From Sorangium cellulosum (GTDB lineage Bacteria; Myxococcota_A; Polyangia; Polyangiales; Polyangiaceae): a stretch of 64,000 nt of DNA. The notes beneath the pieces were generated by a model. It did not search any database. It saw only the letters and a list, made by a program, of their open reading frames with translations, and was not told the DNA's origin. Shown piece after piece: positions 27,608-35,926 of the stretch. The first letter of the stretch is position 1. Each line of letters starts with the position of its first letter. A program made the translations under genes and the position numbers. The stretch covers positions 2,170,001-2,234,000 of the forward strand of contig NZ_CP012670.1 of the NCBI RefSeq assembly GCF_004135735.1. The letters are read 5' to 3'.

Positions 27608-27690
27608 GCTGAACGACCCGCGGGTAAGTTGCGAGCGCCGAAGTCGCTCGTCAGCTTTGGCCGCTTGTGTAGTGGTTGCATCATTGGGTC
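27608..27690 (-). repeat. Diverged attC-like site (tentative)
   Basis: On the minus strand, after the gene ending at 27681, there is ACAAGCGGC then GCTGACGAGCGAC, much like the ACAAGCGGC...GCTGACGG arm of the clear attC at 26365-26450. A complementary GTCGTTCAGC with core GTTCAGC lies at 27617-27608. The first core is degenerate (ACCCAAT). An internal GAGCG/CGCTC hairpin is present. Likely a decayed attC, less sure than the other two. Confidence 0.4.
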
Positions 27691-28613
27691 TCGAATGTCA
27701 TTCGTGCTGTGTCCGCATGGCTGGGGAACTTCATGCCTTGGGCGCCATTGAGTATGATTAGTGGTACATCTGTCGCGCGGCCCTCGAGGCGTCCACGGAA
27801 TGCTCTCGGATTTCCTGCACGGTCTTGAGGCGCGAGCGCATCAAAAGTGATTCCGTGTTGCGCAAAGACGCGTTCCCAGACCGTTCGCTTATTGACGAGC
27901 ACGATGCGTCGTGGTGCCGCAGTCGACGGATTCCGCACCAGCTCTGCGAGCAATCGGATGACGAGACGGCTGGACCTCAATGCCGAGACTACGTCGGCAG
28001 AGAGACGACCCGCGTTTGGGCTCGAATAGGCAAATAGCTCAATGGTGAGAAAGCACTCTTCTTCGCTTCGAGTTTCGCCGAGGGAACGAAGCATGTTCAC
28101 CCACTGCCTGCTCCACCAGCCCCACGCGAAGTCTCGTGTGCCGTTTCGGTAGTCGTAGTCCGGATTTTTTAACGCACGCTTATAGATCAGTGCGTGAGCC
28201 TCGCCTCAGTGGACGATGCTCCCTGTTGTGTAGAACTCCTTCAGCAGCGCCCAGTGAGGCCGTCCCACCATGGAGATCTCAGGGGTGGCACAGTGTGCGA
28301 AGCCAATGCCATCCCCGGGATTGATCAGGACGACAATGGTTTTGCCATCGACGCCGAACCGGCGTTCATCCGTGCGCCACTTGCCGAAGAAGGGCTCCGG
28401 CGGCTTCAGTGAGAACAGGCTCCTGATCGGGGACCCCGGGGGCGCACCGTCAGCAGTGAGTACGCTACTGGCCCACTGCTCCAGAGCGGGTTGAAGTTGT
28501 TGATGTGGTTGGGGATTGAGTGATGCATACGCCTCCCGCCAGAAGGAACGCAGTTCTTCGAAGGTGTCAACTGGCGCCACAGAACACTCCGTCAGGTTCG
28601 TCGAACGTCGCAA
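27681..28613 (-). pseudogene. Hypothetical cassette gene with one in-frame TGA
   Basis: A 310-codon frame interrupted by a single TGA at 28206-28208. Before it: EELRSFWREAYASLNPQPH, then FFGKWRTDERRFGVDGKTIVVL and INPGDGIGFAHC. After it: GEAHALIYKRALKNPDYDYR, WGWWSRQWVNMLRSLG, ECFLTIELFAYSSPNAGRL and IILNGAQGMKFPS. Coding character is continuous on both sides in the same frame. The order V-L-I-N-P-G ... E-L-F-A-Y-S is loosely like uracil-DNA-glycosylase-fold proteins, but that is a guess. The stop is most simply a nonsense mutation. It is the cassette closest to the integrase. Confidence 0.7.
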
Positions 28614-28853
28614 CTGGCTGTGCTGTGCGACGTTTCTTCGCGTTTTCGCATGTAGGCTGCGAACCGTGATGCCCGATCACCGTATTCTCGCGGATAAGTC
28701 GAGGCACCCCGTAGCATGTATTCATATTCCAGCGGATAGGTCAGGATCTTCCGCGGGCTATCTGCGCATATCCGGAGATAGGCCGCCGCTGCATAACTAT
28801 GTATTTCCGTTGATGGGCGTCGGACGGCGACGGCGTACATCGAGGCAACATGT
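28614..28853. promoter_or_regulatory. Region between integrase and first cassette; expected attI and promoters
   Basis: In integrons the attI site and the Pc and PintI promoters lie between the divergent integrase gene and the first cassette. This 240-base region holds that position. It is relatively AT-rich and carries loose repeats with a CGGATA/GGATAGG/AGATAGG core about 40 bases apart (near 28691, 28737 and 28775), which could be integrase-binding sites or remains of another repeat. I could not identify a convincing GTTRRRY attI core. Confidence 0.4.
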
Positions 28854-29538
28854 GTGCCTGTAATTGACTGCCTCTGGCCGGAGCACCTCCCCACGGTCCT
28901 CTCGCGACAGGACGCTCTCATCTTGCTCGAGCACCTGATCCCACCTTTTCGGCTCATCTGCGAGCTCCTCTACGGAAGCGGCCTCCGCCTCCTCGAAGCA
29001 CTTTCGATTCGCGTCAAAGCGTCGGCCTCGATCGACGGCAAATCATGGTGCGCCGCGGGAAAGGGCAGCACGACCGGCCGGCCCTGCTCCCAGCTCGGGC
29101 GCGCGACGAACTGCAGGCCCAGCTCGACACTGTGGCGCGACGGCACAAGAGGGAACTTGCGGTTGGCCACGGCGAGGTCGACGTGCCCCACGCTCTGCGA
29201 TCGAAAATGCCAGGAGCAGCCACGCGCCTCGCCTGGAAGTATCTCTTCCCGCCTCTCGCCCTTGCACCGATCCAGCGACTGGTCGACAGGTCCTCTGCCA
29301 CCTGCACGATTCGGTGGTGCAAAGGGCGGTGCACGATGCCGGACGCACGGCGGGGCTCACCAAGCGCGTGATATGCCATACCCGCGGCCACACCTTCGCG
29401 ACCTACCTCCTCGAGATGGGCACCGACATCCGGACGATTCAGAGATCGCTCGGCCACAAGGATGTGCGGATCTCGATGAACTACGCCCACATCGTCGACC
29501 GTGGCCCTCTCGGCCTGATCGGCCCTCTCGACCGCTGA
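28854..29538 (+). pseudogene. intI: Integron integrase, N-terminally truncated and frameshifted
   Basis: Three frames together give an IntI-type tyrosine recombinase. First: LPTVLSRQDALILLEHLIPP and LICELLYGSGLRLLEALSIR, with the patch I catalytic Arg. After a shift near 29020: RRQIMVRRGKGQHDRPALLP and GHGEVDVPHALRSKMPGAAT plus RLAWKYLFP, which is the extra domain found only in integron integrases. After a second shift near 29290: HLHDSVVQRAVHDAGRTAGL, TKRVICHTRGHTFATYLLEM and TIQRSLGHKDVRISMNYAHI. The H-x-x-R box reads HTRGH, losing the Arg. The N-terminal DNA-binding domain is absent. Clearly inactive. Confidence 0.88.
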
Positions 29539-30112
29539 TCGCCGCGTCCGCGTGGAGCGCCTTGAACTCCGACCCCACCCCGTCGTGCCGCCGCCATGCA
29601 TCGTGGAAAGATAGCGTATCCGGCGGCTGCCCCACTTTGTCAAGGAAACCAGCGCATGACCGTGCGGTCTCCACACCGGACGAAGGCGCGAGCGGGCCCT
29701 CGATGCCCTACGCCTCCGAAGCGAAGAAGTGCCCCTGCAACGGTTCGGCCGATCAGCGGCGGGGCTATTCCGATTGCCGCAGCTTCCCGGGTTCTCCACC
29801 ACGCGGGACGGCGCCCGAAGCCGCAGCAAAGCGCGCGCCGCCGATGAGCCAAGTGGAGAGGCGCGCGGATAGCCGCAGGCTTGTCGGTTACCGAGCACGC
29901 TCTTTGATGGGCGTGCGATCCCGCTCCGTGATGGCGCGCTGGGGATCCCCCCTGCGGCGGCCTCCGGCGGCCCCTTGGTGGTCGTCGAAGATCGCCACGC
30001 GCATACCCGCCATATTGCGTGCACCTCGGCGCGGGGGGGTACGCGGCGTCCCCGTGGCAGGGAGCCGCTCGGCCCTGCCCCGCGCGCCGCGCCGCCGGGT
30101 AAGATCGGCGAG
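29539..30112. other. Intergenic region between integron and MNIO operon
   Basis: About 570 bases with no gene I can support. Frames lack codon bias. A run of GGCGGCCTCCGGCGGCC-like repeats lies near 29955-29975. The region may contain the promoter of the downstream five-gene operon, but no motif was clear. Confidence 0.35.
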
Positions 30113-31501
30113 GTGCCCCGGCCGCCTGAATGCGCCCCCAGCCCGCCCCTCTCCGGGGTCGGCATCGGCTTCCGCCCCGAGCTCGCCGCCGATCTCCTGT
30201 CCGCGCCCGGCGCGGTGGACTTCGTCGAGATCGTGGCCGAAGCGTGCTTCTCGAGCCAGGCCGCGCGGCGCGAGGCGTCCGCCATCGCGCGCATCTGGCC
30301 GGTGGTACCCCACGGCGTGAAGCTCTCGCTCGGCAGCGCCACGGGGATCGACCCCGAGCGCGCCCGCCGGCTCGGCGCGCTCTGCCGGGAGCTCGGGGCG
30401 CCCGCCGTGAGCGAGCACGTCGCCTTCGTGCGCGGTGGCGACCGGGAGATCGGGCACCTCACGGCGCTGCCGTACACGATCGAGGCGGCCCGCGTCGTCG
30501 CGTGGAACGTCGCCGCGGCCCGGAAGGCGCTCCCGGACATCCCCCTCCTGCTCGAGAACGCGGCGTGCACGCTCCGCTTCCCGGAGAGCGCCCTCGACGA
30601 GGGGAGCTTCTACGCGGAGATCGTCGCCCGCACCGGCTGCGATCTCCTGCTCGACGTCGGCAACCTCTACGCGAACGCCGTCAACGCCGGCGTCGACCCG
30701 GCGGCGCTCGCGCGATCGTATCCGCTCGATCGGGTGGCGATGATCCACATCGCCGGCGGCGTCCGCGAGCACGGCTTCTACTTCGACACGCACGCCCACC
30801 CCGTCCCCGAGCCGGTCTTCGCCCTGCTCGCTGCGGTCCTCGACCGCACCGGGCCGGTCCCGATCCTCCTCGAGCGCGACGGCGATTTCCCGCCCTCCGC
30901 CGCGCTCGCGGCCGAGATCGCGGCCGCCCGGGAGATCGCCCGCGCCGCGCCGCCTCGGCCTCCACGGGCCGCCCCCGGCGCGTCGCCGCAGGCGGGCTCC
31001 GCGGCGTCACCCGACGCGCCCGCGCTCGCCGCGGCTCAGGCCCACGTGGCCGCGCTGCTCACCGCCCCGTCACCGCCGTCGCCCGACGCCGCGCGGCCGT
31101 TCGACGCCGAGGACGTCGCCCGGTCGCGCGCCATCCTCCAACGCAAGCGCGTCGACGACGCGCTGCCGCTCCTGCCGCGGCTCTCGTCGCACCGCGACGC
31201 GGCCGCGCGCCTCGGGGCCCGGTGCGTCGAGGCGTGGCCGCGGGCCCCGCGCCTGACGGCGGTCGCCGACGCGGTGCGGCTCGCCGAGGCCGCGCAGGCC
31301 GACGCCCGGCTCGCGCCCGAGGCGATCGTCGATCGCCTGCTGCTCCGCGCCCGGTTCGTCGGCCCCGCGGGCGACGGGGGCGTGCGGCCCAGGCTCCTGC
31401 CGTTCGTTCGCCGGGAGCGGTTGCCCGGAGGTCGGGTAGTCTGGGCGCTGAAGGGGATCGGAGCGGGCGCCGATGTCCGGCTGCTCGAGACACGAGGGTA
31501 G
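30113..31501 (+). CDS. DUF692 / MNIO-family enzyme with C-terminal extension
   Basis: A multinuclear non-haem iron-dependent oxidative enzyme (DUF692, relatives MbnB, TglH and ChrH), a family that modifies cysteines and other residues of peptides. The TIM-barrel motifs are complete in residues 15-280: GVGIGFRPELAADLL, VDFVEIVAEACF, VSEHVAFVRGG, PLLLENAACTLRFPES, LLLDVGNLYANAVNAG, VAMIHIAGG, FDTHAHPVPEPVF and ILLERDGDFPP, including the His, Asp, Glu and Asn metal ligands. Residues 310-463 form an Ala/Pro linker and a helical domain that may bind the partner. GTG at 30113 is the best start. First gene of a tightly packed operon. Confidence 0.88.
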   Translation: MPRPPECAPSPPLSGVGIGFRPELAADLLSAPGAVDFVEIVAEACFSSQAARREASAIARIWPVVPHGVKLSLGSATGIDPERARRLGALCRELGAPAVSEHVAFVRGGDREIGHLTALPYTIEAARVVAWNVAAARKALPDIPLLLENAACTLRFPESALDEGSFYAEIVARTGCDLLLDVGNLYANAVNAGVDPAALARSYPLDRVAMIHIAGGVREHGFYFDTHAHPVPEPVFALLAAVLDRTGPVPILLERDGDFPPSAALAAEIAAAREIARAAPPRPPRAAPGASPQAGSAASPDAPALAAAQAHVAALLTAPSPPSPDAARPFDAEDVARSRAILQRKRVDDALPLLPRLSSHRDAAARLGARCVEAWPRAPRLTAVADAVRLAEAAQADARLAPEAIVDRLLLRARFVGPAGDGGVRPRLLPFVRRERLPGGRVVWALKGIGAGADVRLLETRG

Positions 31502-31504
31502 CGC

Positions 31505-32251
31505 ATGAACGACGGATCCATCGCCGCGGGGAGCGCCGTGTCCCGGTTGCCGCCAGAGGTGCAGGCGCGGCTCGCCGAGCTCAAGGCGAGCCTGGAGCGG
31601 ACGCTCGGGGACGATCTCGAGGGCCTGCTCGTGTACGGGAGCGCGGCGCGCGGCGGCTACCGCGACGGCCAGAGCGACGTCGACGTGGTGGTGGTGCTCA
31701 GGGACGCCTCCCGGGAGCGGCTCGACGCGATCGCCAACGCGCTGAAGCTCGCGCGCTACGCGGCCCGGATCGAGGCGATGATCCTCACCGCCGACGAGAT
31801 CCCGAGGGCGGCGGACGTGTTCCCGCTGCTCTACGACGACATCCGTCGCTGCCACGTGCTCCTCTCCAGCCGCGACCCGTTCTCGGCGCTGGTCATCGAC
31901 GAGAAGAACCGCCGCCTCCGCGTCGAGCAGGAGCTCCGCGAGGCGCAGATCCGGCTCCGGCGCGCGGTGGTGGACGCGATGGGCGCGGACGAGGCGCTCC
32001 GGGGCGCCGTCGTCCGCAAGCTGAAGCAGCTCCGGGGCCCGCTGCACGCGCTGCTCGGCCTGCACGGGATCGCGTGCGACGACGATCTCGGCGCCGTGCT
32101 CGCGGAGGTGGGCAGGCTCCTCGGCGTCGACGTCGCCCCGCTCAAGCGGGCCCACGAGGCGCCCGGCGCGGCCCACGCGGCGCTCACGGCGCTGCTCGCG
32201 CGCGCGGTCCACGACGTCGATCGGCTGGACGAGCGGGAGGGCGCGCGATGA
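31505..32251 (+). CDS. Nucleotidyltransferase-fold protein
   Basis: A 248-residue protein with an N-terminal Pol-beta-like nucleotidyltransferase domain: LEGLLVYGSAARGGYRDGQS followed by DVDVVVVL, i.e. GSxARG...SDVDV with both catalytic Asp residues. The C-terminal 130 residues are helical (HEPN-like in arrangement, with LREAQIRLRRAVVDAMGADE and VHDVDRL). NTase-helical proteins of this kind AMPylate or otherwise tag targets in toxin-antitoxin systems; here it sits three bases after an MNIO gene and overlaps the Cys-tail gene by ATGA, so its substrate could be the modified protein or a regulatory step. Function inferred only from the fold. Confidence 0.8.
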   Translation: MNDGSIAAGSAVSRLPPEVQARLAELKASLERTLGDDLEGLLVYGSAARGGYRDGQSDVDVVVVLRDASRERLDAIANALKLARYAARIEAMILTADEIPRAADVFPLLYDDIRRCHVLLSSRDPFSALVIDEKNRRLRVEQELREAQIRLRRAVVDAMGADEALRGAVVRKLKQLRGPLHALLGLHGIACDDDLGAVLAEVGRLLGVDVAPLKRAHEAPGAAHAALTALLARAVHDVDRLDEREGAR

Positions 32252-33336
32252 TCCACGAGCTCGTCGACTTCTTCCCGTTCAACATGGAGTCGGGGCCGGC
32301 GTTCCTGGCCTTCTACCTGGCGCTCTCGGTTGCGGGCCTGCTCGCGGCGCACTGGGCGCGCCGCGCCCTCGGCGCCCTGCTCGATCGATCCGGAGGCCCG
32401 CGCGGCGCGGGGGCCGCGGTCGTGGCGGCGGCGGGCATGCCCTACCGCGTGCCCGCGCAGGCGCCGCCGCGGCAGCGGCTCGCGGCGGGCTGGGTCCCCC
32501 AGCCGGACGAGTACTGGGCGATCGCGTACCTGCGGGACGAGAGGCGGGGCGTCGCCGCCACCCTGATCGCCGTCGCGATGGCCGCGGGCTGGCTCGCCCC
32601 CGCGGACGGCGCGCCGCAGTCCTTCCAGCTCGTCGCCGGCCCTCCGCCGCGGGACAGGGTGCTCGCGGCGTTCCTCGGCGCGCTCGCCGCGATGCGCTCG
32701 AGCAGCCCGCCGGGCGCGGCGCTCTCGATGGAGCAGGTGCGCGCCGCCGGCGACCAGGTCGCGGCGGCCCACGAGGAGGAGCTCCGCGACGAGCTCGCCG
32801 CCGCCGGCATGCTCCGCCCGCGGAGCACCGTGGGGGCCCTGTCCGCCGTGGTCTGGGTCGTGGGGCTCGGCCTGCTCGGGGTCGGGCTCATCCGCGTGCT
32901 CCGCGCGCAGGAGCTCAACCGGCCCCACACGTTCCTGGTGCTGGAGATGATCGCGCTCCTCTTCGCCACGTGGATCGTCGCGATGCGCACGAGCAGGTAC
33001 AGCGCCGCGAGGTCGGCGTATCTCCGGTGGCTCGACGACGCGACGGTCTCGCTCCGCGCCGACGTCACGAGCGGGCGCCGCCGGGACGCGGTGGACATCG
33101 GCATGATGGTGGCGGTCGCGGGGTTCGCGGGCCTCGCCTCGGTCCCGCTCTTCGCGCCGATGGCGTACGCGATGATCCCGCCCGTGATCGTGTCGTCGGG
33201 CGGCTCCTCGTCCGGCGGGTCGAGCTGGAGCTCCTCGAGCTGCAGCGCCTCGAGCTGCAGCGCGTCGAGCTGCGGCGGGGGCGGCGGCTGCGGCGGGGGG
33301 GGCGGCTGCGGCGGTGGTGGTGGCTGCGGCGGGTGA
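32248..33336 (+). CDS. TIGR04222-like membrane protein with Cys/Gly/Ser tail
   Basis: A 362-residue membrane protein. A first hydrophobic segment (about 16-34), a TIGR04222-type domain starting at PDEYWAIAYLRDERRGVAAT, then hydrophobic segments near 200-218, 230-247 and 290-312. The end is a low-complexity tail from about residue 313: Ser/Gly-rich, then six cysteines at 332, 337, 342, 348, 354 and 360, the last four separated by exactly five glycines. Such tails are proposed substrates of adjacent DUF692 enzymes. The ATG at 32248 overlaps the NTase stop, and the MNIO gene is the operon's first, which supports the tail being modified. Confidence 0.82.
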   Translation: MIHELVDFFPFNMESGPAFLAFYLALSVAGLLAAHWARRALGALLDRSGGPRGAGAAVVAAAGMPYRVPAQAPPRQRLAAGWVPQPDEYWAIAYLRDERRGVAATLIAVAMAAGWLAPADGAPQSFQLVAGPPPRDRVLAAFLGALAAMRSSSPPGAALSMEQVRAAGDQVAAAHEEELRDELAAAGMLRPRSTVGALSAVVWVVGLGLLGVGLIRVLRAQELNRPHTFLVLEMIALLFATWIVAMRTSRYSAARSAYLRWLDDATVSLRADVTSGRRRDAVDIGMMVAVAGFAGLASVPLFAPMAYAMIPPVIVSSGGSSSGGSSWSSSSCSASSCSASSCGGGGGCGGGGGCGGGGGCGG

Positions 33337-34732
33337 CGCTCGCTTCGAGGTGCTCGACGCGCTCGGCCTCTGCCGGCTCACCCGGCGCACCGGCGATCTC
33401 GACGGCGCGGTGCCGCTCCGGGTGGCCCAGGCGTGCGCGCCGCTCCTCGAGGGGAACGCGTTCGGGCTGCAGATCGCGCTGGCGCGGCCGATCGAGATCC
33501 AGCGGCGCCTCGGGTCGCTCCACGCCGAGCCCGTCGGCGAGCACCGCGAGGCGCTCCTCCGGGCCCACCGCGCCGCGCTGCCCAGGCTGATCTCGCAGGG
33601 GTTCCTCGCGCCGGAGGGCGCGTGGCACCGCGCGCTGCGCGGAGGGCTCGCCTGGGCGTGCCGCGCGGGGCTCGGGCGACCTCGCCTGCGGCTGTGGACG
33701 GGGCTGCTGGTGCGGCCGGACCCGGGCATCTGGCTGCGGGTCGCCGGCGCGGCCAACCGCCGGAACGTGCTGATGGAGGTGAGCGAGGCGTTCCTCGCCG
33801 ACGACCGCGCGTTCGTCCCGCTGGTGCTCGAGCTGCGGATCCGCGACGACGCGCCGCGGCCCCTCCGGATCGAGGGCGAGATCGGCTGCATCGCGCCGGT
33901 GTGCCCCGACGTGCAGATCGAGACGTGCTCGCTCGCGGAAGCCCCCGAGGTCGGGCAGGCGCACGCCGCGTTCTATGACGCGCGGTACTTCGCGGAGAAG
34001 AAGGCGGGCGAGGTGACGCGCAAGTACCGGCGCCTCGTGGGCAAGGCGGGCGAGGGGAGCGGCGAGCGCGCGGGCGAGGGGAGCGGCGAGCGCGCGGGCG
34101 AGGGGAGCGGCGGACCCGCGCGCGTGCGGCTGGTCGTGGCTGGGCCGGCGGCGCCCGAGATCGCCGAGATCACCGAGGTCACGACCGCGGCCGGGCCGGA
34201 GCCGGTCCCCTTTCGCGGGGGGGCTCGGCGGCTCGCGTCCATCGTGGTGAGGAACGCCGTGCCGTTCCGCGCGACGTTCGACGGGCACACGCTCGCCGTC
34301 GCGCCCGAGGCGCCGCGCCTCGGCGAGGGGGCGGCCGCGGTGGAGCGCGCCTTCGCCCGGGCCTTCGGCGAGGGATTCCTCGCCGCGAACCGCGGGGCGC
34401 TCTGGTACCTGACGAAGTACTTCACGCCCCATCCGCCGGGCGAGCCGCACTTCTTCGTGAAGCCGTGGGCGTTCACCCGGACGCCGCCGGGCTGGTCGAG
34501 CCTGCTCGATGGTGTCCACGGCGACGGCTACGACGTGATGCGCGGGGTGGTCGCGACCGACGTCTTCTTCGCCACCCCGGCCGTGTTCCACGTGCGCCGG
34601 ATCGGCGCGCCGATCGAGGTGCCCGAGGGCGCGCCGCTGCTGCGCGTCCTGCCCATCCCGCGCGCCCTGCTCCGCGCCGGCTTCCGGGAGGCGCGCTTCC
34701 CGGATGAGCGGGCGGGCTCGGGGCCGTCATGA
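33314..34732 (+). CDS. Hypothetical protein with GEGSGERA repeats
   Basis: A 472-residue cytosolic protein. The best in-frame starts (ATG 33314, GTG 33317 or 33320) lie inside the Cys-tail end of the upstream gene, an overlap of up to 23 bases, which argues for tight translational coupling. Residues 1-190 contain LTRRTGDLDGAVPLRVAQAC and WTGLLVRPDPGIWLRVAGAAN, while 330-450 contain FAFGEG-type and WYLTKYFTPHPPGEPHFFVK segments; FVKPWAFTRTPPGWSSLLDG looks conserved. Between them are three copies of an 8-residue GEGSGERA repeat (24 bp unit near 34050-34110). Not recognised with confidence; its coupling to a 2-oxoglutarate dioxygenase gene suggests a shared pathway. Confidence 0.65.
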   Translation: MVVAAAGDARFEVLDALGLCRLTRRTGDLDGAVPLRVAQACAPLLEGNAFGLQIALARPIEIQRRLGSLHAEPVGEHREALLRAHRAALPRLISQGFLAPEGAWHRALRGGLAWACRAGLGRPRLRLWTGLLVRPDPGIWLRVAGAANRRNVLMEVSEAFLADDRAFVPLVLELRIRDDAPRPLRIEGEIGCIAPVCPDVQIETCSLAEAPEVGQAHAAFYDARYFAEKKAGEVTRKYRRLVGKAGEGSGERAGEGSGERAGEGSGGPARVRLVVAGPAAPEIAEITEVTTAAGPEPVPFRGGARRLASIVVRNAVPFRATFDGHTLAVAPEAPRLGEGAAAVERAFARAFGEGFLAANRGALWYLTKYFTPHPPGEPHFFVKPWAFTRTPPGWSSLLDGVHGDGYDVMRGVVATDVFFATPAVFHVRRIGAPIEVPEGAPLLRVLPIPRALLRAGFREARFPDERAGSGPS

Positions 34733-35754
34733 CGGAGCCGTGGATCTGGCCCGGGCCCTCGCGCGGCCCGGCGAGGCTCCTCGACGAGCTCGCGGCGCGC
34801 GGCTTCTCGGTCCTCCGCGGCGACGCGTGCTCCATGCTGTCCCCCGAGGAGGCGGCGCGGGCGCCGTGGAGCTTCGCCGAGCGGCTCCTCGGGGAGAGGC
34901 CGCTCCTGGTCGAGCGGCAGCCGATCAAGGCCGTGCCGGGGGGCAGGTCGTTCGCCGCGAGCGCGGTGGCGGCGCCGCTCCACACCGACAGCCAGTGCTT
35001 CGCGGGCGCGCCGCCGGCGGTGCAGATCCTGGCCTGCATCCGCCCCGCCGAGCGCGGCGGCGGCTGCCTGCTGCTGGACACGTGGCCGCTGCTCGCGGCG
35101 ATCGAGCGCGCCGACCCCGAGCTCTTCCGCGCGCTCTTCACGGTGTACAGGCGCATCCCCTTCGTCTTCGGCGACGTCTTCGGCCCCACGATGGCGCTCC
35201 GCGACGGCGCCCTGGCGTTCACGCACGCGCCCGTGGCGCCGCCGGGGGATGCGGTCGCCGCGCGGCTCGCGCGGTTCATCGACGCCTCGCGGCCGATCGA
35301 GCTCTCGCTCGGCCCGTCCGACCTCCTGGTCGTCGACAACCGCCGCATGCTCCACGGGCGGCGGGCGTTCGAGGGGGGCCCGCGCGAGCTCGTGCGCCTG
35401 CTCGTCTGGATGGGGACGACGCTCCCGTCGCCCCGCGCATACCACGCGCTCGCGGCCGAAATCGCCGGGGCCGCCTCGCGCCGCATGGCCGCCGCACCGG
35501 AGGCGACGCGGCGGCGGCTCGGCCTCGGCGCGCCGCCGCCGCCCGAGGCCCGCCGCCGCCTCGGGCTGGTCCTGGAGATGCTGCGCGGCGTTCCCCCAGG
35601 CGTCCTCGCCGCCCGCGAGCGCATCCCCGAGCCGCAGCTCTACCGCCTCCGCGACGCGGCGCTCGCCGCCGCCGAGGCCGCGCTCGCGGGCGGCGTGGAG
35701 GGCGCGGAGGACGGCGCGCTCGTCGAGGCGATTGCGCGGATGGACCGGGGGTGA
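34729..35754 (+). CDS. TauD/TfdA-like Fe(II)/2-oxoglutarate dioxygenase
   Basis: A 341-residue oxygenase. The iron-binding facial triad is visible: His85 and Asp87 in APLHTDSQCF and His209 in DNRRMLHGRRAF; the 2-oxoglutarate-binding Arg is probably Arg219 or Arg223 in PRELVRLLVW. The double-stranded beta-helix core lies between residues 60 and 230, with a helical C-terminal part of about 100 residues ending in GGVEGAEDGALVEAIARMDRG. It starts with an ATGA overlap at 34729-34732. Substrate unknown; in this operon it may hydroxylate the peptide or protein made by the other genes. Fragments of the same gene occur at 38003 and 42875. Confidence 0.85.
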   Translation: MTEPWIWPGPSRGPARLLDELAARGFSVLRGDACSMLSPEEAARAPWSFAERLLGERPLLVERQPIKAVPGGRSFAASAVAAPLHTDSQCFAGAPPAVQILACIRPAERGGGCLLLDTWPLLAAIERADPELFRALFTVYRRIPFVFGDVFGPTMALRDGALAFTHAPVAPPGDAVAARLARFIDASRPIELSLGPSDLLVVDNRRMLHGRRAFEGGPRELVRLLVWMGTTLPSPRAYHALAAEIAGAASRRMAAAPEATRRRLGLGAPPPPEARRRLGLVLEMLRGVPPGVLAARERIPEPQLYRLRDAALAAAEAALAGGVEGAEDGALVEAIARMDRG

Positions 35755-35915
35755 GCGGCGAGCGGGGACGAGCGGCGCCTGCGCTCGCCGACGCCCTGGG
35801 GCTGCGCGAGGAAGAGCCCGTCGAGCGGGCGGAGGCCGCGCGGAAAGCGCTGTGCATGTCCGCCCGGCTCATGCGAGCACCCGCCGCGCTGGCCCGGGCC
35901 GGTGGCCGTGTGTAG
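35751..35915 (+). CDS. Possible small protein after the dioxygenase gene
   Basis: A GTG at 35751 overlapping the dioxygenase stop opens a 54-residue frame (ALADALGLREEEPVERAEAA and Arg-rich tail). Codon use is compatible with coding and the overlap resembles the other joins of this operon, but nothing confirms expression. It could equally be the decayed start of a further gene. Confidence 0.3.
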   Translation: MSGERGRAAPALADALGLREEEPVERAEAARKALCMSARLMRAPAALARAGGRV

Positions 35916-35926
35916 CATCGCGCCTC

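Noticed and set aside
28516..28863. 115-codon plus-strand frame before the integrase as its N-terminal domain
   Set aside because: It reads through the first cassette in antisense and has no similarity to the SAM-like domain of integrases.
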